From Cucumis sativus (Eukaryota > Streptophyta > Magnoliopsida > Cucurbitales > Cucurbitaceae), in contig NC_026658.2 in assembly GCF_000004075.3 (NCBI RefSeq), positions 24,168,075 to 24,232,074 of the forward strand: 64,000 bases of DNA, written 5' to 3'. The notes under the pieces were generated by a model. The model was not told where the DNA came from. It did not search any database and was given only the letters and a program-made list of their open reading frames with translations. The first letter of the stretch is position 1; each line of letters starts with the position of its first letter. Below are positions 1-13,071 of the stretch, in pieces. The translations under genes and the position numbers were made by a program.

Positions 1-236
1 TGATATGCACTTTGAAAAACTTGAAATTTGTGTTTAATGCTATTGTGATTGAGGAAGGTGCTAGCTCCCAAAATAACACTTGATGGAATTTATTTAATGT
101 TACCTACGTATTGTGACAAAATCATCTAGATTAAATGATCTTTTCAGTTATTAATTTTGTTATTTTCTCATTTTATTTTATTTGCTACGCTAACCACCAC
201 CAACCATATGATTTAACCAAGACTCCGATCTTGCAG

Positions 237-323
237 GCTAGTTGGGAGTCATATGAATTCATTTGGATTGTGTTGGGCCTGTTGGCTTTCTTGCTCCAAG
301 TCCATTTATATACTCTGATGTAG
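237..323 (+). CDS. Possible terminal exon of a membrane protein gene (partial)
   Basis: After a good acceptor (pyrimidine-containing tract ending TTGCAG at 231-236) an open stretch encodes 29 residues, beginning ASWESYEF and ending in a hydrophobic run (IWIVLGLLAFLLQ) and HLYTLM before a TAG stop. It looks like the last exon of a protein with a C-terminal membrane helix whose other exons lie left of the window. I do not recognise the family. A chance ORF is a real alternative; no upstream exon can be placed in the 236 bases available. Confidence 0.3.
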   Translation, partial: ASWESYEFIWIVLGLLAFLLQVHLYTLM

Positions 324-1986
324 AAGTTTGGAGTTGCTTCAAACCACGATGAATGTCTTTGATGGGTTTGATTGCTTTATCTACAATCTTTTGAAGGATA
401 ATTTTATTGAATAAAAACATTTCATTATATTTACAATTTTATTAACTGTAATCTTTTTTTAATTAAATACATAATACATTGATAAGTAAAGGTATTATTC
501 TACTTGTCCCATCTACGTATTTCCTTGTCACTGAAATTTCTTTTAAAGCTTTGTACATAGTATTCATGTTTAAATTTTAACCCGTCTTTTGGTAGGAAAG
601 ACTAAAGAACCAAATCCAATACTTGTTTTAAATTATGGGGAGGTGTTACAGAACTGTTAAGCATTTGACTGATCTGGTGCTCTTTTCAAAAGAAAGTTGG
701 ATGCTGATGCCCCTAGGCCCCAACAACTGACTGTTTTCCTTCCTACCTCAAAAATTTAATTCCTACTACCTTCTTCGTGCATCCCATTGCTTTAATATCA
801 TTTTCTCCAAAGTTAATTATGCTACACCCGTTCTTGCCTTGTTTAGTAACAACAGTCTTAGTCGAGCATATGTAGGACTTAGAGGTTATTTGTGTGGATA
901 CCGCTTGCTTTGAGTTTCATCTGGTTCTTATGTAAAATTTTGGGGAACTAGTGACGTCTTCGCGCTAGTAGCCTTTTTCTTGCAGTCCTACCCAATGACA
1001 AGCTTCAGTTACGAAATATGGAAAGTAGAATGTATTTCTGCTCAGGCTAGTAAGGGTATGGTGTGAGCTTTTTTTTCATCTAGTTAGTACTCTTTCCTGC
1101 TTATCCAGCTTCCCCGGTTGAACTTCCACATCTCCTGTGTTTTCTAACTGTTATTTTTTCTAATTGTTGGACTAGTTAATTACACACACTCCTAGGTCTC
1201 GTTTTGTTCCTGTGACAACTAGGCAATATAGAATATTGATGAAGAAGCTTGAACATAACGAATCAGTGATGGAGGTGGTCTGTCGTACAAAAGTTTGGAA
1301 TCAAGTTACTTTAGTGAATACATGAAAGTTAGTGTTTATCAGTATTCTGGCGACAATAACTCAGCAAGTAGTCTGCATGCCCCAGCTAACCGTGTTTAAT
1401 TGTCTACCTATCTTTTGGTGATATTCGTGCTAGTATTGGGTTGGATACAGTCCCTTGGAGATTTGAATGCATCCAGAATCTGCTCACGGACATCTTAACC
1501 CTGTTTGAAACCATCGGTCTAGGAATGCTGTACGGCCTAACGATCTACAAACAACTCAGTAATGGAAGAAGCAGACTAAAATAATGTTCTACTGTCAATT
1601 TTGGGAAATTCCACGGTGAAATCTATAAGGTAGCAGCCTAGGTACATTATGCATATTAGGTCAGCTTTTAATTTTTCATTTTAGTTTTTCTAGATTGAGT
1701 TTAAATGTTATCGTAGTTATGAATATATGTCATCCTGGAGACCAAATCAGTTCAAATCAAATGGAAAGCTGGGTTTGATACATATGTTTATTTGCTTCAA
1801 CCATTCAATAGAATATTGTTATTATCGAGAATTTGTCTTCGATCGAGCATTTGGTTTGCTGTTGAATAGCACATCAAAAAGTAGAAATGACTCAATTTTG
1901 GTCACCTTTTCAGATGTTGAAGAAACAAATGAAATTTGGAAAAAAAAATCGGAAATCACACTAAAGGTAAGTTAATCCTGGATTCA
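324..1986. other. Non-coding stretch, nothing firmly recognised
   Basis: Mixed-composition DNA without a supportable gene. The first part could be 3' UTR of the possible exon ending at 323. An 82-codon open frame at 1727-1975 (+) has no recognisable motif and is treated as chance. Confidence 0.5.
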
Positions 1987-2868
1987 TCAGCGGTTGGACC
2001 GAAAGTTGGTATGCATATGGGCTGCTGGATTGAAGAGGAGTCCTCCCAAAATCCCCTTGTACGGCAGGAAAGTCTTCTTCTTGTCCTCTGATGCTGCTTT
2101 ATTCAATGAAAAATGTGGCTCATAGACTGAAACTGGTCCATTTCTGCTATGGTTAAATTTGATGCTCATATGCTTGACCTCTTCTGGTTTCTTGTGTACG
2201 GTTGAATATTTCCTTAGAGGATCTTTTCCTGTTCCCCGTCCTTCGGATGCACTGCGGAACAGGTCCCTTAGTCTCCATCTTCTACTACCCTTAGATGAGG
2301 TGGTATTGGAATTGGTACCAGTGGCAGGAGATCCTGGAGTCAGCCTCAACTGTTTCTCATCCCATGGAGATGAAGAAACTCTATTGGGGGAGAGCGACCT
2401 TACTGCTCTCCGGGAAGCTGAGGACGACAAGGCTGGGTTTCTTCCTCTCCCTCTCTTCTGTTCCTTTTTCCTTTCTGTTTTCTCATTTATCGTTTCTGTT
2501 GGACCTTTCCTCCTTTCAGTAGAGTACGTATTCTGAAAGATTTTATTTTGTTGAGATATTGGTGATTGTGGTGGTGTCTCTAGTGGCCGGATTTTACCAT
2601 CATCAAATAGCTCGTCGGCTGATAGTGTGGTTGCCTCTAACTGCTGGCATATATCAAATGCAAAATCTTCATCCTCCATTTCTGGTTCATCCTTTCGGGA
2701 AGATTGCGACTCATTAAAGCCCCTATCAAATTCAGACATGCGCATTGGACTAGAGGGTGCGCTGTAGAAGTAGTTTCCAAAAACGTTAGTTGTTGGAATA
2801 GTCGAGACCCTAGATCTACCACCATGGAAATGGTAATCCCTGCTTGGCGATGGTACTGCCACCTCCAT
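1987..2868 (-). CDS. DUF1645 family protein, single exon
   Basis: This 293-residue intronless ORF matches plant DUF1645 proteins as I know them. An acidic segment leads into the family signature around residues 69-96 (FAFDICQQLE, then LSADELFDDGKIRPL), followed by a Ser/Arg/Lys-rich low-complexity region, a WRLRDLFRSASEG block near residues 198-210 typical of the family, and a short C-terminal GILGGLLFNP-type motif. No signal peptide or membrane segment is visible. The family is poorly characterised; rice members (for example OsSGL) influence grain length and stress tolerance, probably as nuclear regulators. The first ATG of the frame is used; an in-frame Met lies at residue 43 but would lose the conserved N-terminal part. 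The gene stands alone, with intergenic DNA on both sides. Confidence 0.88.
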   Translation of the reverse strand: MEVAVPSPSRDYHFHGGRSRVSTIPTTNVFGNYFYSAPSSPMRMSEFDRGFNESQSSRKDEPEMEDEDFAFDICQQLEATTLSADELFDDGKIRPLETPPQSPISQQNKIFQNTYSTERRKGPTETINEKTERKKEQKRGRGRNPALSSSASRRAVRSLSPNRVSSSPWDEKQLRLTPGSPATGTNSNTTSSKGSRRWRLRDLFRSASEGRGTGKDPLRKYSTVHKKPEEVKHMSIKFNHSRNGPVSVYEPHFSLNKAASEDKKKTFLPYKGILGGLLFNPAAHMHTNFRSNR

Positions 2869-5800
2869 TCTGATAATATTCTCTGAACCCCTTTGTTTCT
2901 TGTCTCACTTTTGAACAGAAGACAGACAAGATTGATAGAGAAGCAATCCCAATATAGACCAAGCTACAATTGCCAAGTATGTTACTTGAATGAAGGAAAG
3001 GAAGATGAATAAATATATTGCGGAGTTTGTTGACCACAAGAAGAGAAGCGATGAGGTGACATCTTTATGGGCAAGTTACACATTATGTTTTTCTTTAAAC
3101 TTATACACACATGTGAATACATGCAACTAATTTATGAAAAACTAAAGCAAATGGGGGCTTCTGGATTTAGGATTGTTGGCGAGACTAGACTTCAAAAGGG
3201 TGAAAATTTCAGTCAAGTAGATGGAAGTCGTGCACCTAACAACTACAAGTGAATGGTAAGAATTTGTAAATTTTGGTTGGTAAAGGTAAAGCTATTCATT
3301 GTCATTTAGTGTTTCTTATTACACAAGCATGACGAAATTCTGAGACCAAGCCTACTTTCTGTTTCATAGCTCTCACCATCTGGAAAATGAATTGAACTTA
3401 GCTTATTAGTTTGGTGCCCACCTCACCCTTTTGATGGTTATTGATCAAGGACTTTCTGGCGGTGGAATATTTTCTTTGGAAGAGATAAAACTTTAATATG
3501 GGAGAGAAAAATGGTTAGTAGGTATGAACTCTTTTATCCAATTCAATTTTATTGAACCTGTTGATCCTATTCATATTTTTATTTTGGTTGAGATTGACCT
3601 CGTAAAATATGGAGTACGACTTTTTTTATCTATTGTGTAACCGAAGTTTATTCACTGGTTTCTTTTTCATGCAACCGATTGTGTTATGTGGAGACAAAAA
3701 ATTATAAGACTAGGTTTGATTTTCAAACTAAAAAATTGTGAACAGGTACTTGGGGAGTTTGCAATTCACTCCATATGAAAGCAGCACAAACAAGGGGGAG
3801 ATTGTATTGAGGGGAGTGATTTGAAAGTCTTGAAATAAGATTCTAAGAGATTATGATAAATTTTTAAATGAGGTGCCATTTCTTCCGTTGCAAATTAATT
3901 CAACCAGGGAGATTTTGAAGGTGTTTAATAAATTATCTGAAAATTAATGGGTCAGCCTCCGTTTTAGACTCAATCATTCTTCTAGATGGGGAAATGGTGG
4001 TTGAATATTTTAGTTGAAATTGCATTCCATTCCTCTAATGTTGCGTCTAGATGGTTTCAATTTTCCCATTGGTTAGAAGAGGTGTCGAGGTTACAAAATT
4101 GCCACATATCATTCTTTATGCTGACGTGTCCTTCACAAATTTCATGCAGACAAACTGGCTAATCTAATTGGGCCAAGTGGGGGCAAACTGGGCCTTGGCC
4201 CACATCCTGAAGTCTTACTCTGAACCTTGGAATTTGTGGGCCGACCTCAGTCCTTTTCAGGTACCTACTTCCCTTTGTTAGCTGTTCTTATCTTGGAATC
4301 TCATCTTTATCGGCCCTTTTGGTCAAACCAATAAAGTTAGGAAGTTTGGACATATTTGATTCGTTAAAGCTGTGTTATCATCTTAAATTCTGTGTTTTAG
4401 GTTCTAAGTTCGTGTACTTGATAGGGTATATGAAACTTGCATTTTATACTACGTATAACTTGATATATTGATGTAGATCTATTATTACATACAATATCCA
4501 AACACTGATTACACAAATCTATACTTTCCAAGCCTAACTTAAGGTTTCATAGACCAAGTTTAGGGCTTTTAAAATCTTGATCTTTGTTCTTGAAACTCCA
4601 TCTATTTAACTAATAATAAAAATGTTTAACTATCTTATAAAATTTTGGAGTCTGTGTTTCACTTGAGATTTTCATAGACAAAGTTTAGGGCTTTTAAAAT
4701 CTTGATCTTTGTTCTTGAAACTCCATCTATTTAACTAATAATAAAAATGTTTAACTATCTTATAAAAGTTTCGAGTCTGTGTTTCACTTGAGATTTTCAG
4801 TAGGACTAAAAAATACTTTCTTTTCTTGTTAGGACAATTTATATTTACTTGCATAATTTTACTTAAAAACCACTTTTCAGTTTGTCGATTAGATTTTCTC
4901 CCACTCTTGTTTTAGTCCAACGAAATGCTAGTAGTTTTCACGACGACCAATCACACGTTGTCTTTTTAATAGCTTGATTTCTGAAGTATACGATGTTCAA
5001 TGTCCACCAAATCTCAGGAGACAACAAAATCAAACACTGGGTCCTCAAACATAAACTATTTTATCATTCTCTCCTCTTTTGAACCCTGTACGGATGGACT
5101 TAATTTCAGAAAATTTAAATAGATGGAAGCAACCAAACTCCCCAACAAGAACCCAAGACGGGCACCACGCTGATTAGATCCCTTTCAGAAAAGGTAAGTT
5201 TAAAAGTTTAATTCTAAAAGGTAAAACACTAAAACTGTTAGCAAATGCAAATTACCAAACAAATCTCAGATTGTGGTTACTATAATCTGAGGTAAATAAA
5301 TAGCTTGCATTTGAGGTGCTAATTATTTCAGTCTAGAATATAAACTCTTTGGAGTTAAAATTAAAGTTTGAGTAAATGAGTGGGAGAGATGTTGAGTAAA
5401 AAATAATAAAAGAGAAATTTGAAATAGTAAAACTCCTAAACGTTTAATAATGTCGTTGTTTCACCCTCTCACGAGTGAGGGAGGTGGGAAAGAAATGGAT
5501 TTAGAAAGAACATGAGTAGTCACTCTCATGATTTTATCTTTTATCTGCACTGTGTAGTGATCACACTAAGCAGTTTGTTGTTGCCCTTCAATATGGGTGG
5601 GCATTGTGAGTGGTGGGTGAGGTTTGCTCATTTTAGGTAAAGAGGATTGCAAGGACCACTCTAATTGATTAGAATCTAATTTCTTCCTATTAAGACAAGA
5701 TTGAAACCTCTTCCTCATCTACCATTCCTTTCAACATCCCAAAGCTTAGAATCTTCCAGCTTTTTGATTCGTTATTCAAACTATCTCTTTAGTAGGGGAC

Positions 5801-7402
5801 GACTAGCTTAGATTCCTTTCAGAATTCGTCCCAAAATACGTAAGATTTAGAAGATTAGAGTTCTATACCTCAAACTTCTTCCATTGGACAACTTGCAAAG
5901 ACTGCAACTCTGAGTTGTATCGAATTACTTAGAAGACACATGATATCTTACCCCACGTCATAGTGTGTTCATATATATAAATTTAACTCATTGGCATTGA
6001 AATTGTAATGTTTCATTCGGATAAAATAAATTAGGAGCACAAACAAATGCATTTTGAATTTAAACATTGAAATGTTAATGACATCTTTTTGAACTATCAA
6101 ATTTTTTTAAATTTCATACCTTATTTTTTTCTAACTATATCAGATATGAACAGGTTGAGTTGTAGTATTATGTGTGTGTGTGTATGAAAAGGAAAAATGG
6201 TAATAAATGATAAAACTGTGACCCACAAAGTTTGGAGTTTAAGCATTGGGTTTATGGGGGAAGTGGTGAAGAACATAATGTCATATTGTGAAGGCCACAT
6301 GTGAATTTGGTATTTCACTGTGGAGTGATGACATGTGCTGTGAGTTGGCAGGTTTTGATTAAATGAGTAATATTATGTTATTGTCTTCATTCCTTCTTCA
6401 GCAAACCCCTTTCTTTTGCGTTACAGCCAAATACAGTTGGCAATCTTTTTTAATGCTTTTAACCATCAAATCAACGCCATCTGTGGCCAAGTCAACATCA
6501 ATCTCACACACAAACACCTCCCTTATACTTTCTTTTCTCTTCATAACCTTGTTTTTGTTTTTTAAACAATATACAAGACATGTATTTTTTTAAAAAAATT
6601 CTTTTCGAAACTCTCTTTTTTTGTTAATTGCAAAAAAGAAAGAAAAAAACACAATTGTATTATTCTCCTTGACTTTGACCTTCATCTAATGTTTTGAGCT
6701 ACCTTTGGTGTAGGTATTATTTAAATTTTTTATATAAAAGTTAAGCCATGAATTTCATGTCTAAATTTACCTTTTAGGTCATTGCTAAAATTCCCTATTC
6801 ACTGTGCATCCAAATAAGGAATTGTTTCAAAATATTGGGTGTTAGTTTATTTGTATTGACACATGAATCTATCTTCATATCTGTAAACAAACAATGTAAA
6901 TTGATTGATACATTGTTTGACAAGCAAAAAGTGATCTGTCCGATTTCATTCGAGTAAAAGGTATTTTAACACGTTATGGTTTTAGTTAGTTTGATCAATA
7001 ATAACTTCGAATTGTAGGTAAAGCGGCCAAAAGCATTTTAGTTCAATACGGTTGATCTATTAATGAAATTTTTTGTTAGGTTGTTTTGGTTGTTTTTTTT
7101 TTTTTTCGTTTATTTATGATTTTTTCTCCTACAGGTCTTAAGCATGGCGTAACAGAAAGGCTTTCAATAAATAGCAAACACTTGTTGTGATATGGTGCTT
7201 AAATTTCTCAACCTGCCTTGCTTGCAGGGCTGCTGCCTGCTACCATTAGGCACTATTTTCAAACAATGTACATATTATTGTACATCAAAAATCTATATTC
7301 TTTATAGCTATCATACAGTGTACTACTTACTACTAAAACTTAACCATGGCTGAAAAAAAAAACACATTCACAAAGGAAAAATCAAGTGGACTATGGATGA
7401 TT
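2869..7402. other. Intergenic DNA between the DUF1645 and DUF547 genes
   Basis: AT-rich DNA with no supportable gene. The first few hundred bases should hold the promoter and 5' UTR of the DUF1645 gene. It contains a 125-bp tandem duplication (4546-4796, listed separately). The right end is 3' flank of the DUF547 gene. Confidence 0.6.
4546..4796. repeat. 125-bp direct tandem duplication, two copies
   Basis: Two adjacent copies of about 125 bp begin at the TTCATAGAC motif (about 4546 and 4671). They are almost identical, with only a few substitutions (for example CCAAG/CAAAG after the first motif and ATTTTGGAG/AGTTTCGAG near the end). Non-coding; the high identity implies a recent local duplication. 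Confidence 0.9.
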
Positions 7403-10400
7403 CTATGTGCAGAGAAGGTATCTAAAACTAAATTCATAAGGTATTACTTTAACAAACTGAGAAAGAGGCTGGTTTCTTCTCCCCTCCATCAACTTAATTG
7501 CTTCTTTTCCTAATTCACTTGGTAGTTGAAGGCACACCCAATCAACCAAGGAGTCCAAGTCTTTAGCAAAGTCTAGCAAATACCAATCCAAAAGCTTTGG
7601 GATTCCAAATTTCTCTGATGAAATTCCGACTGCAGCTTCTAAGTACTCTCTCTTTGCTAATTCTAGCTCGTTCTCTACTTGGGATGCTGTGTATACTCTC
7701 ACCTTCAATAAGCAAAAGTTCATGAAAATTATTAGTGGAATCAGACAATGAAAAAACGTCAGTGTCTTTTAAATCACGCATGGATAAGCCACTTGACATT
7801 AATTGGACGAGGGAAATGAGTAGGTTATAAGATTTGTCTGGATAATTAATGAGAATTTTCATTTATTGGGAACCAACTATCTTTAGAAAGAGATGCAGAA
7901 TAATTGAAGGGTGATGCGAAGAAAAAGGAAATGATATTTAAGATTTTACTCAAATTTTCACCGTTGGACTAAAACTTCAACCAAAAGTAGATGTAAAGAC
8001 AGGGAAAACTGTTGATGTGTTTTTAAGTACTTACAGCAGGGGAAGACCAGCTTCCACATGATAGTGCGAATGTAACCAATGGTTCTGATAACTCCAAGCC
8101 AAAAATACTTCTAAATGTCTTCTCATCATATTTTGCGCTCTTTGAAAAAGCCTATGAACAAATTGAATCAGAAAACAATGTATTTTCTAATTTCAACCTC
8201 AAAGTTGAAAATCACAATATATTATTGAAATTAGCAGCTTACATATTGTGAATGGTAAGGCAGCCTCAAGATGAAATGCTCAATAGTTATAGCATTTAGC
8301 AAGTGCCCGCTCACATTAATTGTTGCCTGGTGGATGCATTATTATTATGAGTTAGTTTACCAAAATATGAAAAAGTGAACAAAGCTGTACAGCGTGGGCA
8401 GAGTAGAGCAGAAGGATAATTAATAATATGTACCTTTTGCATCAAGGCAACAACCATCTCGGGACTTTCTGGTATTCCATGTTCTAGGAATGCCTACAGA
8501 AATTCAATCATGTAAGTATGTACCAAAAAAATAAAATGAACCGAGGCATTCACAGAGATAAATGACTAACTAGAAGGGTCCCTTGAGTGAAAATCCAGAG
8601 AAATAATACTTACATTTATCATGCAGGAGTTGTAGATGTTGATCCAAAAAGCAAGTTTCTCCTGATGTGTAAGACGTTGCAAGTTGACAGAAGCAAGTTT
8701 CCCCAGAAGGAGTCTGAAATTTAGAAGAATTGAGGCAATGCTTGATATTTAAATTCGAAAACCGTAGCATGAAGTGATGTCATCGATGTAGAATTATCAG
8801 TAGCACAATACTTACTTCAATCTTTGAAAAAGAAACAATGAGTTTGTTGTCCGCTTTGTATTAATTGAACAAGCTTCAACTGTATGCACATTCTTGTATG
8901 GACCAATATCTCGCCTTCCAAATTCTGAACATATACCATACGGGTCCGGAAGATCTGTTTCTTCAGTTTGCATTGTAGTTACCATTGAGAATAGATGCAA
9001 ACTTTCGGTAGCACCTCTATTCTTGATTGAGCTCATTCTCAATAGAATGCTTGATAAGCATTTCAAAATATTTTCAGATATACTGTTTGGACTATCGTCA
9101 CCGGATACCTTGTCATCTGGAGCACGGAGTTGTCTTGCTTCAGCATTTTCTGGATTTGCCGTTCTGTTTTCTAACTGAAAATATGAGGGAATAAAATGTA
9201 TAACAATTCTGAAAATGAATTATAACCATATGACACGACACTTCTGAAGATTTATACTCACATTCAGTTTTGGAGAATTTGGTTTCTCTGATGATTTGTT
9301 ACGAACTGGAGGTTTCTTGACTGGAGTCTTTATCGTATGGATTTTCTTGATTGAAGACCCCTTGTTGTTACTCGTCGAATTCATACGGGATTCGTTTTCC
9401 TTTCCCACAACATTATCTGAAATAGAAAATAGAACCGAAAAAAAAATTGGTTCAAAAGCCAATTCAGCTGACAAAATGCAATTGTGAGCGAACATTATTC
9501 AACGTTTATAATTCAATGGCTCCAAGTTCATATAACAAAAATGGATTCTTCATAGTTGCCGATCTGTTACCAGTTTTCTGAACTGAAAGTTTGGATTGAG
9601 CTTGCTTAGAATTGTTTTTCGGGGAAAGCTCCATGGTCTTCTTGGAGGACGAAATGTTGACAGCTTCCTGATATAGATCCTGCCTGAAAAGCACAACTTG
9701 CTCTTCAAGCCGCACTACCTCCTCTTCAAGAACAGCTACTTCCGCAAGAAGTTCTAGCATCTAAAGGTGTGAAATTAGGTCTTACATTAGAATTCTCTTT
9801 GTTTGGTTGAGATCGGAGGTAGTTTCACCAACCAACTCACTGTTTACAATTTCAATAGATCTATTTTCCTAGCAAGAATTTTGATTACCATTGTTTTTAA
9901 TCTTTCTGTAGAATAAGGGATTTCAAATACGTACATTGGGAGGAAGGAAAGGAGGGAGGCGTGGTAAAGCTCCTAAAGGTCTGGTGAAAGCTCTCTTCAA
10001 AGCTCGACCCACATTTTCTTCATGTCTGAGCTTCTTCTTCAGCTTGTCAACCTGATGATTCATAATGTCAAACCCAATATAAAGTTATGAAAATAAAGTA
10101 ATTAACGATTTTACATTGGGATCAGACTACGTTAAATTTAGTTCATACGTCTTGTTGTAAAGCCACTTTTCTCTGTCTGCTTGAAACCCGTCCACTCGTG
10201 GATGCTTTTGCTGCATCAAGAAAATTCGCCTCCGGCATATCCACGTTTCCCTTTACAGAAATTCAGAATTCAAACTTTTAGTTGTAGCAAATTACAATAG
10301 TATCGAAGGAGGAGTTGTTCTAGCCAGAGGTAACAGAATGGGTGACATAATTTGCATAGAAAAGGAGAAGAAGTCTTGTAAATTAGAACTCAATCAGATG

Positions 10401-10888
10401 CAGAATAAAAGAGATAACTTTGGCGTCTTTAGTGGAAAAATACTGGAGGCTGGAGTATCAGAATCTGCCAAACTAGGCAAGGGAAAAAAAAAGGTATAAT
10501 TTCCCAGAAAATTTTGGTCAAGATTGGGAGATTGGCAAACATAAAAAGAAATTTGACGGGGAAGAAGAAGGTAAGCTTTGTCCATCTAAGATGTTCAGAG
10601 ATGCAGAATTCCGGTTGGATAAAGCATTCATCCTACCTCTGAAACTTGAACTTGTTCTGGGATTTCAACTTTTGTATAAAAGAAGTCGATTTCTATACAT
10701 TTTTTTCATGGGTTTCCCCCATCTACAGGACAAACCGTTTTTCAAAACAAGCAATAAATAAGGTTAGAAACTATAGCGACCTACTTAGAACTACTACGCA
10801 CTAGACTTGGATTTAAGGCTGGGATTACTTTTTCATGATTCGCAGATGCTCTCATAGACTGAAGCCTTGTCCTTCCTTTGCGATCCAT
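7403..10888 (-). CDS. DUF547 domain protein with N-terminal MIP1-type leucine zipper
   Basis: Eleven coding exons read on the minus strand: 10829-10888, 10149-10250, 9935-10051, 9571-9760, 9262-9416, 8816-9174, 8614-8713, 8434-8493, 8243-8326, 8035-8151 and 7403-7702, with consistent phases and GT-AG borders, giving 547 residues. The N-terminal part carries the Lzipper-MIP1 segment ([31 protein letters not shown], then a coiled coil [20 protein letters not shown]). A Lys/Ser-rich linker follows. The C-terminal half is DUF547 ([57 protein letters not shown] at the end). Family function is unknown; the domain resembles a transglutaminase/peptidase fold by literature suggestion only. The first intron donor is uncertain: GTAATC after residue 20 keeps the frame and is preferred, while GTAGGT 44 bases downstream does not join in frame to the chosen second exon. 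Confidence 0.85.
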
Positions 10889-11313
10889 GTCTTCAAAACT
10901 GCCGGATATCACAACCAAAACCCAATTCACTAACTCAATTATCTTCTCAATGTCAATATATCAAAACAAAGCAAATTCCATCGAACGAGACAAAGAAGGG
11001 ATCGTAGCGTATTGAATAGCCTTAAATAGAGATCAGACCTTTCTGAGCAGAAAAGAGATTCATTTTTTCATAGGCCCATAAGAACTTCCATGGCGAAAGA
11101 CCAATACAAAGATTTACCGCCCAATTTCGACATTCCTCGATCAGTGAGATGAAACAAGAATTGAAACTTTAATTTTTGGAATAACAAATTGTGAGGAGTC
11201 TCGGACACATGGAAGTCTATTTAAGATACTGTTATGTGACAGCCACAGACAACTGTGTCTACCGACTCTGGGAGTAATTTACCATATCTTCCACCGCTTG
11301 AAAAGCCTATCTT

Positions 11314-11351
11314 AGAGAGAGAGAGGGAGGGGGGAGAGAGAGAGAGAGAGA
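11314..11351. repeat. GA-rich microsatellite
   Basis: About 38 bases of AG dinucleotides interrupted by a short G-run. It sits about 430 bp upstream of the DUF547 start codon, so it could be part of that promoter; GAGA-type tracts bind BBR/BPC factors in plants, but binding here is only inferred. Confidence 0.8.
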
Positions 11352-12619
11352 TTACTCACCAAGTGAAAGGTAAAACAAATGGCTTTGCAGAAAGTTTAGG
11401 TGCATCTCTGTGCCACAAATAGCACCATAAACAGCTCTTGCATATCCCCCCCTCCCTATGGTCCACAACATGTCTGTGTCATCATGGAACAACGTGTGCC
11501 TTCTCTTTCGAAGCCCATCTCCTTTATATCCTTTCTTTCTTGCCCACTTTCTTTCTCTTGGGAATGGACTCGCAAAATATAATTAAGCCTGAAAAACAGA
11601 GTACAACCAGAGTAATTAAGATTTCATTGGTTAAATATTAACCAAATTCCATGTGGGTTGCGATTGTTAGTGATTTTGGAAGCACATATGAGAGGCGATT
11701 ACATAAAATATTAGTAAGGAATGAATTTGACGGCAAAGGCTGCTAGTTTCACATGCTTGCCAACTAATTAATAAATTTTTACTTCTTTTGGAAGATCCAA
11801 AGCAGAAGTGCTGAACAATGGACAGGTTAGATTCATATGTATAATATTAGTATTGGTTTTTAATTACTTACCTAATACCTAAGCTCATTATAATAATCCC
11901 TTTCAATACAAGAAATATACAAACCATTTCTCAGCTTTGCCCTTCATATGAATCCTAACAGATTTGCATTTTCAGGGCTGACTTGAAAGGAGGGAAAGAA
12001 AACGAATTGTTCACTTAGTACCAATTTATGCCGTTCACCTACCTTTTCTTCCTTATCCATCAAGAAAAGATAATTGATAACAAATGAAGTATCTTATCCA
12101 ATGCTCGAGGTCCCTTCAACCTCTTCAATGCATATGTCGAATACAATTGATTTCTTTAAAAACAAGCTTCTGGCTGGAAAAACAGTATTTAATAAAATCT
12201 CTGTTTTTTGAAAAGCAAATTTGGCTATTTTGTCACTTACACATGGAATAATGGATGCTTTCATGATACAAATGGTCACTTTTCGACTAAAAAAAACTTG
12301 TGGGAAATTAAAAAAAAAAATGAAAGTAAGCACTCACAACCACGTGACAGAGACTTCAAAGCAGAAATATTTTAATGCTTCATGATCAACAAAAGTAATA
12401 AAGCAATAATCTTTTCGAGGATGGGGGGAATTTAATTATTGGGGACCCTATTCTAATCACAGTTGGGATGAGACTAGTGCTTATTTGAATTCCAAAAGTA
12501 TCGGGGCTGCCGAGTTCTTCAAAGAAGTTTTAAATATTTTTGTGTACTTTGAATCATTAAAACTCTACGTAATTAATAAAGTAGGTAGCCAGAAGTGTTT
12601 ACATGTTTCTCAAAGGCAT

Positions 12620-13071
12620 TTCAACAGTAACCCCAGCTGTAATTCCATTGCCAAAACCCATTTGCATCTTGTCGAACAGTTCATGTGCATTCACAAGACG
12701 GCCCATCAAAGCAGAACTGGGAAGCTGTTATTCTAAAATTTCAAACTCGAAACAAAATTAATAAGTAGGAAATTGTAGTTGGAGAGTGAAAGGTTATCAT
12801 ATTTGATTGTAGACACAGGATTTTGCAGGACAAATGAGAAGAAGAGCGTGATTAATATACCTGGTTGTTCTTCAGAGACTCAATCAATCGAGAAATTAGT
12901 ATTACCTGAAGCAATCTTAAAAGCGAAAACGTCAGATTGAAGCGGAAAAGGACATATGCACGACCTAACAAATTTTTGCAGTCCCTTCATCATCCGTTTT
13001 GCAATTAATGCCAAATTCATTGAGGAATATTGTTTGAGAGCGGAAGCAGAGGCGTAATTTGACTTGAACAA
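12620..13071 (-). pseudogene. Possible decayed or unrecognised coding fragment
   Basis: On the minus strand 12880-13071 reads protein-like (SALKQYSSMNLALIAKRMMK, ending near FAFKIAS) and then shifts frame. A second frame reads VILISRLIESLKNNQ up to a GTATAT donor-like site near 12860. Lower down (about 12620-12730) another open piece reads LPSSALMGRLVNAHELFDKM and ends at TAA. The pieces could be exons of a small gene with a frameshift, or chance. I cannot name a family. Confidence 0.25.

Noticed and set aside
2159-2536. 125-codon + strand ORF opposite the DUF1645 gene
   Set aside because: It lies wholly antisense to a recognised coding exon and has no family signature; treated as a shadow frame.
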